Positions 42,040 through 50,826 of a stretch of 64,000 nt of DNA are shown in pieces (position 1 is the stretch's first letter; every line of letters begins with the position of its first letter). Origin of the DNA: Methylobacterium persicinum. GTDB lineage: Bacteria > Pseudomonadota > Alphaproteobacteria > Rhizobiales > Beijerinckiaceae. The notes beneath the pieces were generated by a model. It saw only the letters and a program-made list of their open reading frames with translations, was not told the DNA's origin and did no database searches. The position numbers were made by a program, and so were the translations under genes. The stretch covers positions 1-64,000 of the forward strand of contig NZ_BPQX01000056.1 in the NCBI RefSeq assembly GCF_022179525.1, given 5' to 3'.

Positions 42040-45000
42040 CGCTGGGATTCTCCAACCGGGTCCCGCCAAGATTTGCCCGGGTGAAATCCGCACCGGCCAG
42101 AGCCGCATCCGCGAGGTCGGCGCCGTAGAGGTTCGCCGACCGGAGCAGCGCGCCGCTCAGATCCGCCCGGTTCAGCTGCGCCTCGAACAGGTTCGCCGTG
42201 GCGAGGTCGGCGCCGCCCAGGTCGTTGTGGGATAGGAGCGCCTGCCGCAGGGAGGCGGCGCGGAAGTTCGCCCGGCTCAGGCGGGTCTCGATGAAGCAGG
42301 ATCCGTCGAGCCGGGCGCGTTCGAACGACGCCCCGGTCAAGTCCGCCTTCTGGAAGCTCAGCTGCCGCGAGGTGATCCTTTGGAACCGGGCCTCCCGCAG
42401 GTCCGCCTCCCCTGCGAAGATCACGCTGCCGAGGTCGGCCTCGCCGAACTCCGCCCCCGCCGCCCGCACCTGCAGGAACCCGACCTCGAACAGGCGCGCC
42501 CCGCCAAACCCGATGCCGGTGCAATCGACATCCATGAACGACACCTTCTCGACGCTCGCGCCGGTCCAGTCCGTCCCCGGCAGGGAGCATTGCATGAAGC
42601 TCCCCTGCCGCAGGTGGACCTGCCGGAACGACGCCCCGTCGAACGCCATCCGCATGGCGCTGAAGTCTTCGATCTCCGCCCCGTCGAACACCGCCGCCGG
42701 GAAGCCGGCGCCGAACAGCGACGCACCCACGATCCGCGCCCCGGCGAACCGGGCCTCGCGCCCGTCCACCTTGCAGAGGTTGGCTTGGCCGAGGTCGCAG
42801 CCCGACAGGTCCGTCCCCACCAGGGAAGCGCCGCACAGGGTCGCCCCGGTCAGGCGGCTCCCCGCGAGCCGCGCGCCGTCGAGGCAGGCCCGTTCCAGCA
42901 TCGCCCCCGACAGGTCGAGGCCGCTGAGGTCGAAACCCCGCAGGTCGGCGCCGGCGAGGTCCCGCCCCGCGAGGTTCAGGCCGCCCCTCGCCTCGGCCAG
43001 GATCAGTTCCCCAAGCGACCGGGCCACCGCCGGGGTCAGGGGCCGCTCCGGCGCCACCGGCTCCGGCGACCGCCGCCGCATCTCCGTCATGGACTCGATG
43101 AGCCTGGGCTCCGCCTCGTCGAGGGCCGCCTCCAGCGTGGCGGGGACGGCTGCCAGCTCGGCCTTGGCCTGGGCGATCGCCGCGGCCGGGTCCTTCGGGG
43201 GCGGTGCCTGCGGCCCCGCGAGCGCGCTGAGGGCCGCCAGGGCTCCCCCCGGCCCGGCGCCGAGATTCGGGAACGATCGCCGGAGGCCGTCGTCGATGTC
43301 GGCGAAGGCGCCCACGATCGTCTCCCCCGTTCCCGCCGGCACCTCCGGCGTCTCGGCGATGAGGTTCAGGATCCGGTCGAGGGCGGCATCGGGGGGCTCG
43401 GGCGGCGGAAGCTCCGCCCCCTCGGGCAGGGCCGCGAGATCGAGGAGGCCGTCGATGTCGGGGAAGGCGATGTCGCCCGCTTGGCTCCGGAGTTCAGCGA
43501 AGGGCCGCCCCTCCGGCAGGCCGAGAAAGCGCGCCCGCGCCAGCTCCAGCTGCCGCACCTCGTCCACCTTCGGGTTGGCGGCGTCCAGCATGGCCGTGCG
43601 CCAGTCCGCCAGCGCCTCGACCTTGTCGAGGACATCCGACCGGGCATCGCCCTCGGGCAGCAGCTCCGACAGGTCGGGCATCCCGGCGAGGCCGGCATCG
43701 ATCTCGGCAGCGGTCCCCGGCTGGCCGAGGGCGGCGAACAGGCGGTCGATGGCCTCGGGCCCGGCCTGTCCCGACGTGATCTCCGCGCTCGCCGCCAGCA
43801 GCGGCGCGGCCTGCTTTTCCATGTCCCGCATCGACGCCTCGATCCGGGCCGAGGCTGCCTCCATCGCGTCGAGGATCTCGGCGAGGTCGATCTCACCGCT
43901 CGCGAGTTCCTCCGGGAGCGGCATCGGGATGCCGTGATCCTCCGGCTCCGGCATCTCCATCGCCGGCCAGAGTTCCCGGGGAAGACCCGAGTCCTTGAGC
44001 ATTTTCTCCTGGAGCCAGGCCTGATCGTCCCGCCACTTGGCGAGGCGGGCGGCGGCGATCTCCTTCCGCCGGGCCGCGCGTGCCTCCAGCTCCTCCGGCG
44101 CCAGGGGCGGAGCGAGCTGATGTTCCGAGAAGGCGTGCTTGTGCCCGTTCTCCGGGTCCAGGCGCAGGTCCCTGATGCGCAGGTAATGCGCCGCGGGCAG
44201 GGGCTCGTCCTCAGCGCTCTCGTAGACGAACAGGGTGTCGGCCACGTCCCTCGCCTCGAAATCCTCCACCGGAAGGGCGCCCCGGTAGACGAGGATCCCC
44301 CGCCGGGCCCCGGCCACGAGCCACAGCGTGTCGATCCGCAGGGGCACCTCGACCACCGGCTTGCCGGGGTCGACCCAGCCCACGAAGCAGCGCACCCGGA
44401 ACCCCGGCAGCGTGGCGCTGATCTCCGGCGAATCCGCCGCGAAGTGGCTCAGCGCGTAGGCCTCGTCGCCGGCGAGGTGGCGCGGAAGGCGCTGGTCCTC
44501 CGGCGCGAACAGGAAAAGGCGGGGGTCGGCGTCGGCCGCCAGCCCCGGCGCCCGGGTCTTCAGCCATTCGGACCCGTAGGTGCCCGCGTGGCGCAGGCGC
44601 CTTGGGTCGTCCGGGGCCATCGGCCCGAAGGCTGCGCTCGGCGGCACATCGCCGACCGCGCGGATGGCGGCGTCGGGGATCTCGATGTTCGGCAGCGCCA
44701 CGGTCTCCTGCGCCAGGAGGCGCTCGGAGGCCCGGAAGCCCGTCCCTTCCGGGTTCCCGGCATGGCCCGGGCCGCCGAAGCAGCGGGCGGGGATCAGCGG
44801 CATCTGCAGGAACGGCCGCGGCTCCGTGCTCACGGCGGTCCCGTCGGCCATCCGCCAGAACCGATCCCCGGTGACGAGCAGGCTCTTGCTGCGGCCGCCG
44901 AAGGTCCAGCTCAGGCCCATCCGGGGCACCGGCCGGCCGGCGGCAGCCGCCGCATGGCCCGCCACCAGCACCTCCGCCTGTGGCTTCGGCAGACCGATGT

Positions 45001-45190
45001 CGAACACCCGGCCCGGCGGCAATTCCTTGGCCACCAGCATCCACAGGGCCTGCTCGCCCTCGAACCGCCGACGGTCCGGCGCCGCAAGATCGAACATCCC
45101 GAAGGCCGAGAGCACGAGGCTCGCCCCCGGCGGGCGCCTCTCCGCCTTGGTCATCACGCCCAGGGAGCGCGGTTTGATGAGAAGGGCCAT
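42032..45190 (-). CDS. DUF2169 domain fused to pentapeptide repeats
   Basis: A 1052-aa T6SS adaptor-type protein. Residues about 1-300 are a DUF2169 domain (MALLIKPRSLGVMTKAERRP, SLVLSAFGMFDLAAP, RFRASERLL-like segments). Residues about 300-720 are a charged helical linker rich in Ala/Glu/Pro, with EELEARAARRKEIAAARLAK. From about 725 to the end lie pentapeptide repeats (LNLAGRDLAGADLRGFDLSG, LFEAQLNRADLSGALLRSAN). DUF2169 proteins are chaperone/adaptors for PAAR-linked effectors in the literature I know, so this one may load the neighbour's product. The much longer frame upstream to 46426 is the antiphase shadow of the regulator. The start at 45190 lacks a strong ribosome-binding site; the stop overlaps the next gene. 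Confidence 0.8.
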   Translation of the reverse strand: MALLIKPRSLGVMTKAERRPPGASLVLSAFGMFDLAAPDRRRFEGEQALWMLVAKELPPGRVFDIGLPKPQAEVLVAGHAAAAAGRPVPRMGLSWTFGGRSKSLLVTGDRFWRMADGTAVSTEPRPFLQMPLIPARCFGGPGHAGNPEGTGFRASERLLAQETVALPNIEIPDAAIRAVGDVPPSAAFGPMAPDDPRRLRHAGTYGSEWLKTRAPGLAADADPRLFLFAPEDQRLPRHLAGDEAYALSHFAADSPEISATLPGFRVRCFVGWVDPGKPVVEVPLRIDTLWLVAGARRGILVYRGALPVEDFEARDVADTLFVYESAEDEPLPAAHYLRIRDLRLDPENGHKHAFSEHQLAPPLAPEELEARAARRKEIAAARLAKWRDDQAWLQEKMLKDSGLPRELWPAMEMPEPEDHGIPMPLPEELASGEIDLAEILDAMEAASARIEASMRDMEKQAAPLLAASAEITSGQAGPEAIDRLFAALGQPGTAAEIDAGLAGMPDLSELLPEGDARSDVLDKVEALADWRTAMLDAANPKVDEVRQLELARARFLGLPEGRPFAELRSQAGDIAFPDIDGLLDLAALPEGAELPPPEPPDAALDRILNLIAETPEVPAGTGETIVGAFADIDDGLRRSFPNLGAGPGGALAALSALAGPQAPPPKDPAAAIAQAKAELAAVPATLEAALDEAEPRLIESMTEMRRRSPEPVAPERPLTPAVARSLGELILAEARGGLNLAGRDLAGADLRGFDLSGLDLSGAMLERACLDGARLAGSRLTGATLCGASLVGTDLSGCDLGQANLCKVDGREARFAGARIVGASLFGAGFPAAVFDGAEIEDFSAMRMAFDGASFRQVHLRQGSFMQCSLPGTDWTGASVEKVSFMDVDCTGIGFGGARLFEVGFLQVRAAGAEFGEADLGSVIFAGEADLREARFQRITSRQLSFQKADLTGASFERARLDGSCFIETRLSRANFRAASLRQALLSHNDLGGADLATANLFEAQLNRADLSGALLRSANLYGADLADAALAGADFTRANLGGTRLENPSDG

Positions 45191-45207
45191 GGGCGTGCGC
45201 GATCCCC

Positions 45208-46848
45208 TCAGGAGGCCTTGATCGCGTAGCGCTGCAGCTTGTCCACCAAGCTGCGGCGGGAGATCTGGAGCAGCTCCGCGGCGCGGCTCTGGTTCCAGCC
45301 CGCCTCGCGCATCCGGCGCTCGATGACGATGGCCTCGTAATGCTGCACGGCCGACCGCAGGCTCCCGTCCCCCTCCGCCGGGAGCGACGCCTGCTGAGGC
45401 ATGATCTCCGGCGCCGACCGGGCGAGGTGCGGCGGCAGGTGGCGCAGGTCGATGCGCTCGTCGCCGTCGATGAGCAGCGCCGCGCGCTCGGCGATGTTCT
45501 TCAATTCCCGGATGTTGCCCGGATAGCGCCAGCGGCAGAGCGCCTCCAGGGCGCGGGGCGTCAAGGCGAAAACCGCATGGCCATGGCTGCGGGCGATCCG
45601 GTGGAGGAAGAAATCGATCAGCAGGGGAATGTCGGACGGGCGCTCCCGCAGGGGCGGGATAATCACCGGGAAGGTGCTCAGGCGGTAGTAGAGGTCCTCC
45701 CGGAACAGGCCCTGGGAGATCTTGAGCGGCAGGTCCGCGTTGGTCGCCGCGACGATGCGCACGTCGACCTTCTCCATCCGGGTGTCGCCGAGGCGGCGCA
45801 CCGACCCGTCCTCCAACAGGCGCAGGATCTTCGCCTGGAGGGGCAGCGGCATGTCGCCGATCTCGTCCAGGAACAGCGTCCCGCCGTTCGCCTCCTGCAC
45901 CAGGCCCTTCTTGTCCGCCAGGGCGCCGGAGAAGGCCCCCTTCCGGTGGCCGAAGAGTTCGCTCTCCAGAAGCGTCTCCGGCAGGGCGGCGCAGTTCTGC
46001 GCGACGAAAGGGCGGCCGCTTCGCTTGCCGAGCCGGTGGATCGCGTTGGCGAACACGTCCTTGCCCGTGCCCGTCTCCCCCAGGAGCAGCACCGCCACGG
46101 AGGAGGAGGCCGCCCGCCGGGCGAGGTCGAGGGCGGCCCGGAAGGGGGCGCTCTCGCCGATGATCTGCGCATCGGGCGGCTGGGCGGCGATCGCCTTCAG
46201 GCGGGAATTCTCCCGGGTCAGGTCGGCGTTGCGGCGGTTGAGCTGGCGGATGAGTTCGCGGTTCTCCTCGAACAGCCGGGCGTTGGCGATGGCCACCGCC
46301 GCATGGGCCGCGAAGGAGGCGACGACCCGCTCGAACACCTTCGGCAAGGGGCCGGCTTCGCCGGCCGCCGTGATCCGGACGTTGATGAGCTGCAGCACGC
46401 CCAGGGTCGCCCCCTCGATGCTCCACAGGGGCGCTGCCACGAAGGAGCGCGTGCGATAGCCGGTCCGCTCGTCCCAGCGGTGCAGGTCCGTGAAGTCGAA
46501 GGGGCTGTAGGCGTAGATGTCGGCGAGGTTGACGATCTTGCCCGTGACGGCGGCGAAGACGTTCGCGTCGCGCAGGTTGAAGGCATGCCGATTGTCGTAG
46601 ACCGGGATCTCGCCGGCCAGGGTGGCGGCCTCCGGCGCAGCCTCGTTCTGGCCGACCATCCCATGGAAATGGCGGCCCGTCCGGTCCAGCACCAGAGCGC
46701 GCCCTCCCTCCGCCCGGGTGAGGCGCCGCGCGGAGGTGACGACGGCCCCCAGCAGCGCCTCCAGCCGGCGCTCGGTGGAGAGGGTCTTCGTGAGCTCGAT
46801 CAGTTCCTCGGCGACCGCGAGGGGGTCGAGCAGGGGTTCGGTGTCCAC
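45208..46848 (-). CDS. sigma-54-dependent activator (GAF-AAA-Fis)
   Basis: A 546-aa enhancer-binding protein. A GAF domain covers about residues 15-190 ([37 protein letters not shown]). A helical linker ([20 protein letters not shown]) leads to the AAA+ domain, with Walker A GETGTGKD at about 257-264, Walker [13 protein letters not shown] and the sigma-54 loop reading GAFSGA rather than the common GAFTGA. The C-terminus is a Fis helix-turn-helix ([20 protein letters not shown]). The GTG at 46848 has TAGGA upstream and follows the clpV stop by 7 bases, so it is read with clpV. It probably drives the -24/-12 promoter before hcp. No receiver domain, so the signal would be sensed by the GAF domain. 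Confidence 0.9.
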   Translation of the reverse strand: MDTEPLLDPLAVAEELIELTKTLSTERRLEALLGAVVTSARRLTRAEGGRALVLDRTGRHFHGMVGQNEAAPEAATLAGEIPVYDNRHAFNLRDANVFAAVTGKIVNLADIYAYSPFDFTDLHRWDERTGYRTRSFVAAPLWSIEGATLGVLQLINVRITAAGEAGPLPKVFERVVASFAAHAAVAIANARLFEENRELIRQLNRRNADLTRENSRLKAIAAQPPDAQIIGESAPFRAALDLARRAASSSVAVLLLGETGTGKDVFANAIHRLGKRSGRPFVAQNCAALPETLLESELFGHRKGAFSGALADKKGLVQEANGGTLFLDEIGDMPLPLQAKILRLLEDGSVRRLGDTRMEKVDVRIVAATNADLPLKISQGLFREDLYYRLSTFPVIIPPLRERPSDIPLLIDFFLHRIARSHGHAVFALTPRALEALCRWRYPGNIRELKNIAERAALLIDGDERIDLRHLPPHLARSAPEIMPQQASLPAEGDGSLRSAVQHYEAIVIERRMREAGWNQSRAAELLQISRRSLVDKLQRYAIKAS

Positions 46849-46855
46849 GGCGGTC

Positions 46856-49585
46856 CTACCCGGCGGCCAGCGCGGCGGGGCGGGGCGCCGGGGCGTGCCC
46901 GAAGTCGAACAGGAAGCCCCCATCCGCATCGGCATCGACGTGCAGGCTGTCGATCACCTCGTCGCTGCCCATGGTGCGGATGATGCCCGTTGCGATCTCC
47001 GGCAGGAGGGTCCGGTCGATGATATGATCGACCTTGCGGGCGCCGGACTCGATGTCGGTGCAGCCCGCCATGATGACCTGCACCACGGCGTCGGTGTAGC
47101 TGAAGGTCAGTTTCCGGCTCTCGCGCAGGCGCCTCCCGACCTTGTCCAGCTTGATCCGGACGATCTCGTCCAGCACCTCCGGCATCAAGGGATACAACGG
47201 CACCACGCGCATCCGCGCCAGCAGGGCCGGCTTGAAGTGGCGCGACAGGACCGGCCTGATCGCATCGGCGAGGGCCCCGGCGCCCGGCCGGTCCGGCCGC
47301 GAGCCGAGATCGGTGATCAGGTCGCTGGCGAGGTTCGAGGTCAGGACGATGACGGTGTTCTTGAAGTCGATGAGCCGCCCCTCGCCGTCGGCGAGGCTGC
47401 CCTTGTCGAACACTTGGTAGAATAGGTTCAGGACTTCGGGGTCGGCCTTCTCGCATTCGTCTAGCAGCACCACCGAGTAGGGGCGCTGGCGCACCGCCTC
47501 GGTCAGGAGGCCGCCCTCCCCGTAGCCGACATAGCCCGCTGGCGCTCCCACGAGCTTGGAGACGGTGTGCTTCTCCTGGAACTCCGACATGTTGATGGTG
47601 ATGAGGAAGCGCTCACCGCCGAAGAGCAGGTCGGCGAGCTTGGTCGCCAGTTCCGTCTTGCCGACACCGGACGGGCCGACGAACAGGAACACGCCCATCG
47701 GTTGGCCGGGATTGTTCACCCCCGCCTTGGCCGCCCGCATCCCCTCGTCCAGGGCGGCGATGGCGTGGTCCTGCCCCCTGATGTGGGCGCGCAGGTTCGC
47801 ACCCAGGCCCAGGATCGCGGAGGCCTCATCCTTGACCATGCTGCCGACCGGGATCCCCGTCCAGTCGGCGATTACCTGCCCGACGGCGTCGGCGGTCACC
47901 TCGTACTGGATGGTCGCGACGCCGCCCCGCGTGTTCTCCAGGACGGCAACCGTCTGCCGAAGCTCCCCCTCGGCGGAGGCACGCTCGGCTTCCGTCAGGC
48001 CGTCGCGATCATCCTCTCCGGCCGCACGACTGTCGGGGCCGAGGCCGAGGCGGTGCCGCAGGGCCACGATACGGTCGACCAGCACCTTTTCGTGCTCCCA
48101 CCGGGCCATCGCCGCGGTCCTGTCTTCCTCCTGCCGGGCGATCTCCCCTTCCACCTCGGCGATCCGCGGATCGTCCAGGCCGAGGGTACCCCGGTCCCGG
48201 GCCAGGGCCTCCCGCTCCCGCCGCAGGGTCGCGATCCGCACCTCCTGGTCGTCGATGGCCGCAGGCTTGGTCGAGAGCGAGAGCTTCACCCGGGCGCAGG
48301 CCGTATCGAGGACGTCGATCGCCTTGTCGGGGAGCTGGCGACCCGTGATGTAGCGGGCCGAGAGCTGGGCCGCGGCGGCCACCGCGTCGTCGCGGATATA
48401 GACGCCGTGGCTCTTCTCGTAGGCAGCCCGCAGGCCGCGCACGATGATGGTGGCCTGTTCCGGCGAGGGTTCGTCGAGCTTCACGAGCTGGAACCGGCGG
48501 GCCAGGGCCGGGTCCTTCTCGAAGTACTGCTTGTACTCGGACCACGTGGTGGCCGCGATGGTCCGCAATTCCCCCCGTGCGAGGGCGGGCTTCAGGAGGT
48601 TCGCCGCGTCCCCGGCCCCTGCCGAAGGACCGGCGCCCACGAGCATGTGCGCCTCGTCGATGAACAGCACGACCGGCCTGGGGGCGGCCTTCACCTCCTC
48701 GATCAGGTTCTTCAGGCGCTTCTCGAACTCGCCCTTCACCCCCGCGCCCGCCTGGAGCATGCCGAGGTCGAGGCTGAGGAGATCCACGTCCCTCAGGAAG
48801 TCCGGGACGTCGCCGCTCACCATCTTGAGGACGAGGCTCTCCACGACCGCCGTCTTGCCGACGCCGGGGTCGCCCACGCAGATCGGGTTGTTCTTCCGCC
48901 GCCGGCCGAGGATGTCGATCATCTGCCGGAGTTCCCGGTCGCGGCCGAAGACCGGGTCGATCCGCCCCTTGCGGGCCTCCTCGGTGAGGTTGACCGTGAA
49001 GCGTTCGATGGCGCTGTCCGAGGCCGACGAGCCTGCGAACGCGCCGGGATAGGGGCCCGGGGCCGCCGCGCTCCGCTCTCCCCCCGCGCTGCTCCGGGGC
49101 GGCACCGCCTCCTCCGACGAGGCGGCGACGATGGTGCGGAAATCCGCCTTGAGCTCGGCGACGGGCACGGCGCGCAATGCGTCGAACCACTCCGTCATGG
49201 CGTAGCGGCTCGGGTTGGCGAGCAAGGCCGCCAGGATGGCGCCGGAGCGGATCTGCGGCTGGCCAAGTTCCACCGAGGCGATGAGCCACGCGTCGGTGAG
49301 GAGTTCGATCAACACCGGTGAGAAGACCGGCCGGCCGGCATTGCCCGACCGGAACGAATCGGTCGCCCGCTTCAGCCCCTGCTCGAACTGCGCCGCGTCC
49401 AGGCCGAACCGCCGGACGATGAGGCCGAGGTCCCGCTGGTCGTCGTGCGTCATGGCCAGCAGCAGATGCTCGACGGTGACCTCGTAGTGGGTCAGCCCGA
49501 CGCTGAACCCCGCAGCCGTTTCCACGGACCGCTTCACGTAGGAGTTCAGCCGTCCAAGCAGCTGCTTGAGATCGATCTGGATCAT
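46856..49585 (-). CDS. clpV: T6SS ClpV (TssH) ATPase
   Basis: A 909-aa AAA+ disaggregase. The N-terminal domain ([20 protein letters not shown]) is the ClpV N-domain that binds contracted sheath. AAA1 has [18 protein letters not shown] and [15 protein letters not shown]2 has [20 protein letters not shown] and [14 protein letters not shown]. It uses ATP to disassemble the contracted TssB/C sheath after firing. TssB and TssC themselves are not in the window. It lies downstream of hcp, separated by a stem-loop at 49702-49736, and upstream of the sigma-54 activator by 7 bases. Length and motifs are standard. Confidence 0.95.
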   Translation of the reverse strand: MIQIDLKQLLGRLNSYVKRSVETAAGFSVGLTHYEVTVEHLLLAMTHDDQRDLGLIVRRFGLDAAQFEQGLKRATDSFRSGNAGRPVFSPVLIELLTDAWLIASVELGQPQIRSGAILAALLANPSRYAMTEWFDALRAVPVAELKADFRTIVAASSEEAVPPRSSAGGERSAAAPGPYPGAFAGSSASDSAIERFTVNLTEEARKGRIDPVFGRDRELRQMIDILGRRRKNNPICVGDPGVGKTAVVESLVLKMVSGDVPDFLRDVDLLSLDLGMLQAGAGVKGEFEKRLKNLIEEVKAAPRPVVLFIDEAHMLVGAGPSAGAGDAANLLKPALARGELRTIAATTWSEYKQYFEKDPALARRFQLVKLDEPSPEQATIIVRGLRAAYEKSHGVYIRDDAVAAAAQLSARYITGRQLPDKAIDVLDTACARVKLSLSTKPAAIDDQEVRIATLRREREALARDRGTLGLDDPRIAEVEGEIARQEEDRTAAMARWEHEKVLVDRIVALRHRLGLGPDSRAAGEDDRDGLTEAERASAEGELRQTVAVLENTRGGVATIQYEVTADAVGQVIADWTGIPVGSMVKDEASAILGLGANLRAHIRGQDHAIAALDEGMRAAKAGVNNPGQPMGVFLFVGPSGVGKTELATKLADLLFGGERFLITINMSEFQEKHTVSKLVGAPAGYVGYGEGGLLTEAVRQRPYSVVLLDECEKADPEVLNLFYQVFDKGSLADGEGRLIDFKNTVIVLTSNLASDLITDLGSRPDRPGAGALADAIRPVLSRHFKPALLARMRVVPLYPLMPEVLDEIVRIKLDKVGRRLRESRKLTFSYTDAVVQVIMAGCTDIESGARKVDHIIDRTLLPEIATGIIRTMGSDEVIDSLHVDADADGGFLFDFGHAPAPRPAALAAG

Positions 49586-49701
49586 CGAGGCTTCACCGGG
49601 GGCCCGAAGAAATGCGGTCGCGGAGGTGCGGAGCAGTCAGCCGGCTTCGGTCACATGCGTGCCCGATCGCTTCAGAAGTGTGACGATTTGCCTCATCAAG
49701 G

Positions 49702-49736
49702 GGGCGGGACAGCCATTTATTGACGCTGTCCCGCCC
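49702..49736 (-). terminator. stem-loop between hcp and clpV without U-tract
   Basis: A 12-bp stem, GGGCGGGACAGC and GCTGTCCCGCCC, with an 11-base loop, six bases beyond the hcp stop. The minus-strand bases after it (CCCTTGATGAGG) lack a T-run, so it is more likely an attenuator or mRNA 3' stabiliser than a full terminator. It would allow more hcp than clpV message. Confidence 0.6.
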
Positions 49737-49742
49737 GATGAA

Positions 49743-50261
49743 TTAGGCGGCCTGCCAGGAATCCTCACCTTCCGTGGAAGCCTTGGTGTGCTTCCAGGTC
49801 ACCTTCTCGTAGGTGAACGACCAGTCTTCCATCGGACGCAGGTGGTCGTTCGACGCATCGACGGTCAGGGGAAGATACGACTTGCCCTCGCAGAGCTTGG
49901 CGTTCTCCCACTTGTACTCGAAGAATTCCTCCGGCTCGCCGAGGCCGGCGGTGTCCGGACGGTACAGCTTGCAGCTGATCTCGGTGAGGGTCTCGCCCTT
50001 GGCGAGGGCCTGCCACAGCAGCGGCGAGGACCGGTCCGTCAGCTTGGTGAAGGTCACCGGCTGGTGGACACGGGCGCCGCTCGTGACGCCGGACTTCGGG
50101 TCACGGGGATTCACCACCGCGCCCACGAGGGCCAGAACGGTGATCTCGTTGCCGTGCTTGTCGAACTTGGCGCCCGCACCGGCGCTCTTGATCGTGCTGG
50201 CCTCACTGGAGATGTCCCCCTGCTTCTGGCCCTTGATGGTCATGTATGCGTCGAGCGCCAT
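49743..50261 (-). CDS. hcp: T6SS tube protein Hcp
   Basis: A 172-aa Hcp (TssD) with MALDAYMTIKGQKQGDISSE at the start, KLTDRSSPLLWQALAKGETL in the middle and the C-terminal FTYEKVTWKHTKAS. Hcp hexamers stack as the inner tube and are expelled with the spike. It is preceded by AGGA eight bases upstream and by a -24/-12 element at 50313-50328, and is followed by a stem-loop before clpV. That arrangement suggests a separately controlled, highly expressed transcript. Length matches the family; no extension is present. Confidence 0.95.
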   Translation of the reverse strand: MALDAYMTIKGQKQGDISSEASTIKSAGAGAKFDKHGNEITVLALVGAVVNPRDPKSGVTSGARVHQPVTFTKLTDRSSPLLWQALAKGETLTEISCKLYRPDTAGLGEPEEFFEYKWENAKLCEGKSYLPLTVDASNDHLRPMEDWSFTYEKVTWKHTKASTEGEDSWQAA

Positions 50262-50312
50262 CTGTCTGTCCTCGCAATCGTTCTTGCCGGTTCAGCCCGG
50301 CGGACTCCCTTC

Positions 50313-50328
50313 GGCAAGCCCCGTACCA
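50313..50328 (-). promoter_or_regulatory. sigma-54 (-24/-12) promoter for hcp
   Basis: The minus strand reads TGGTACGGGGCTTGCC, matching TGGCACG-N4-TTGCW at all but one -24 base and the last -12 base, with exact spacing. It ends 52 bases before the hcp ATG. An activator of sigma-54 is encoded in the same locus at 45208-46848. Confidence 0.72.
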
Positions 50329-50438
50329 AGGCTTCGAAGTGTATTAAAGCTATGTTTTGATTCAGGAAATTAGATTCACATCATTCGTGTGACTGCGCAG
50401 CTTCCCGCGCGTTCCGGGCCGGCTGCGCAGGTCTCTGC

Positions 50439-50789
50439 TCAGGGCGAGACGGCCTCGATCCGGGCGTCGCAGGACAGGACGGCCCGGGTGGCGAGGTCGA
50501 TGCAGACATCGGCCGCGACTCGGTAGCCCGTCCGGTCCACGGTGAGGACGCCGGTGACGCGGATTCCGGCGCAGGCCCGCGGCCCGTGCCGGCGCTGCGT
50601 GGCCGGGCTGGCCGCGAGGTCGGCCCGCACCACCGTTCCATCGGGAAGGACGGCTTGGCGCCAGCTCTCCCCAGGCACGGGGCGGAAACCCCTTGGATCC
50701 AACTCGCCGGGGAAGAGGTGAGCCCGCACCGAGTCGTGCACGAGGGTGGCGAGGGAGTCGGGCTCCCGCACCGCCGGTTGCCAGGTCAT
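50439..50789 (-). CDS. unknown T6SS-locus protein (116 aa)
   Basis: An unrecognised 116-aa protein encoded between vgrG and hcp on the same strand. It begins MTWQPAVREPDSLATLVHDS and ends with ADVCIDLATRAVLSCDARIE. There is no signal peptide or membrane segment; it has a small alpha/beta look. It starts 37 bases after the vgrG stop, and the hcp promoter region follows it. Its position suggests a VgrG- or cargo-associated factor, but the sequence gives no evidence of function. An alternative frame from 50799 is the shadow. Confidence 0.6.
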   Translation of the reverse strand: MTWQPAVREPDSLATLVHDSVRAHLFPGELDPRGFRPVPGESWRQAVLPDGTVVRADLAASPATQRRHGPRACAGIRVTGVLTVDRTGYRVAADVCIDLATRAVLSCDARIEAVSP

Positions 50790-50826
50790 GGTGCTTCATC
50801 CCCGCGGGATGGCCGGCGGGGCTCGG

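Noticed and set aside
45191-46426. N-terminal extension of the DUF2169 frame into the regulator gene
   Set aside because: Another-frame reading of the sigma-54 activator; Pro/Arg/Gly-rich and without motifs.
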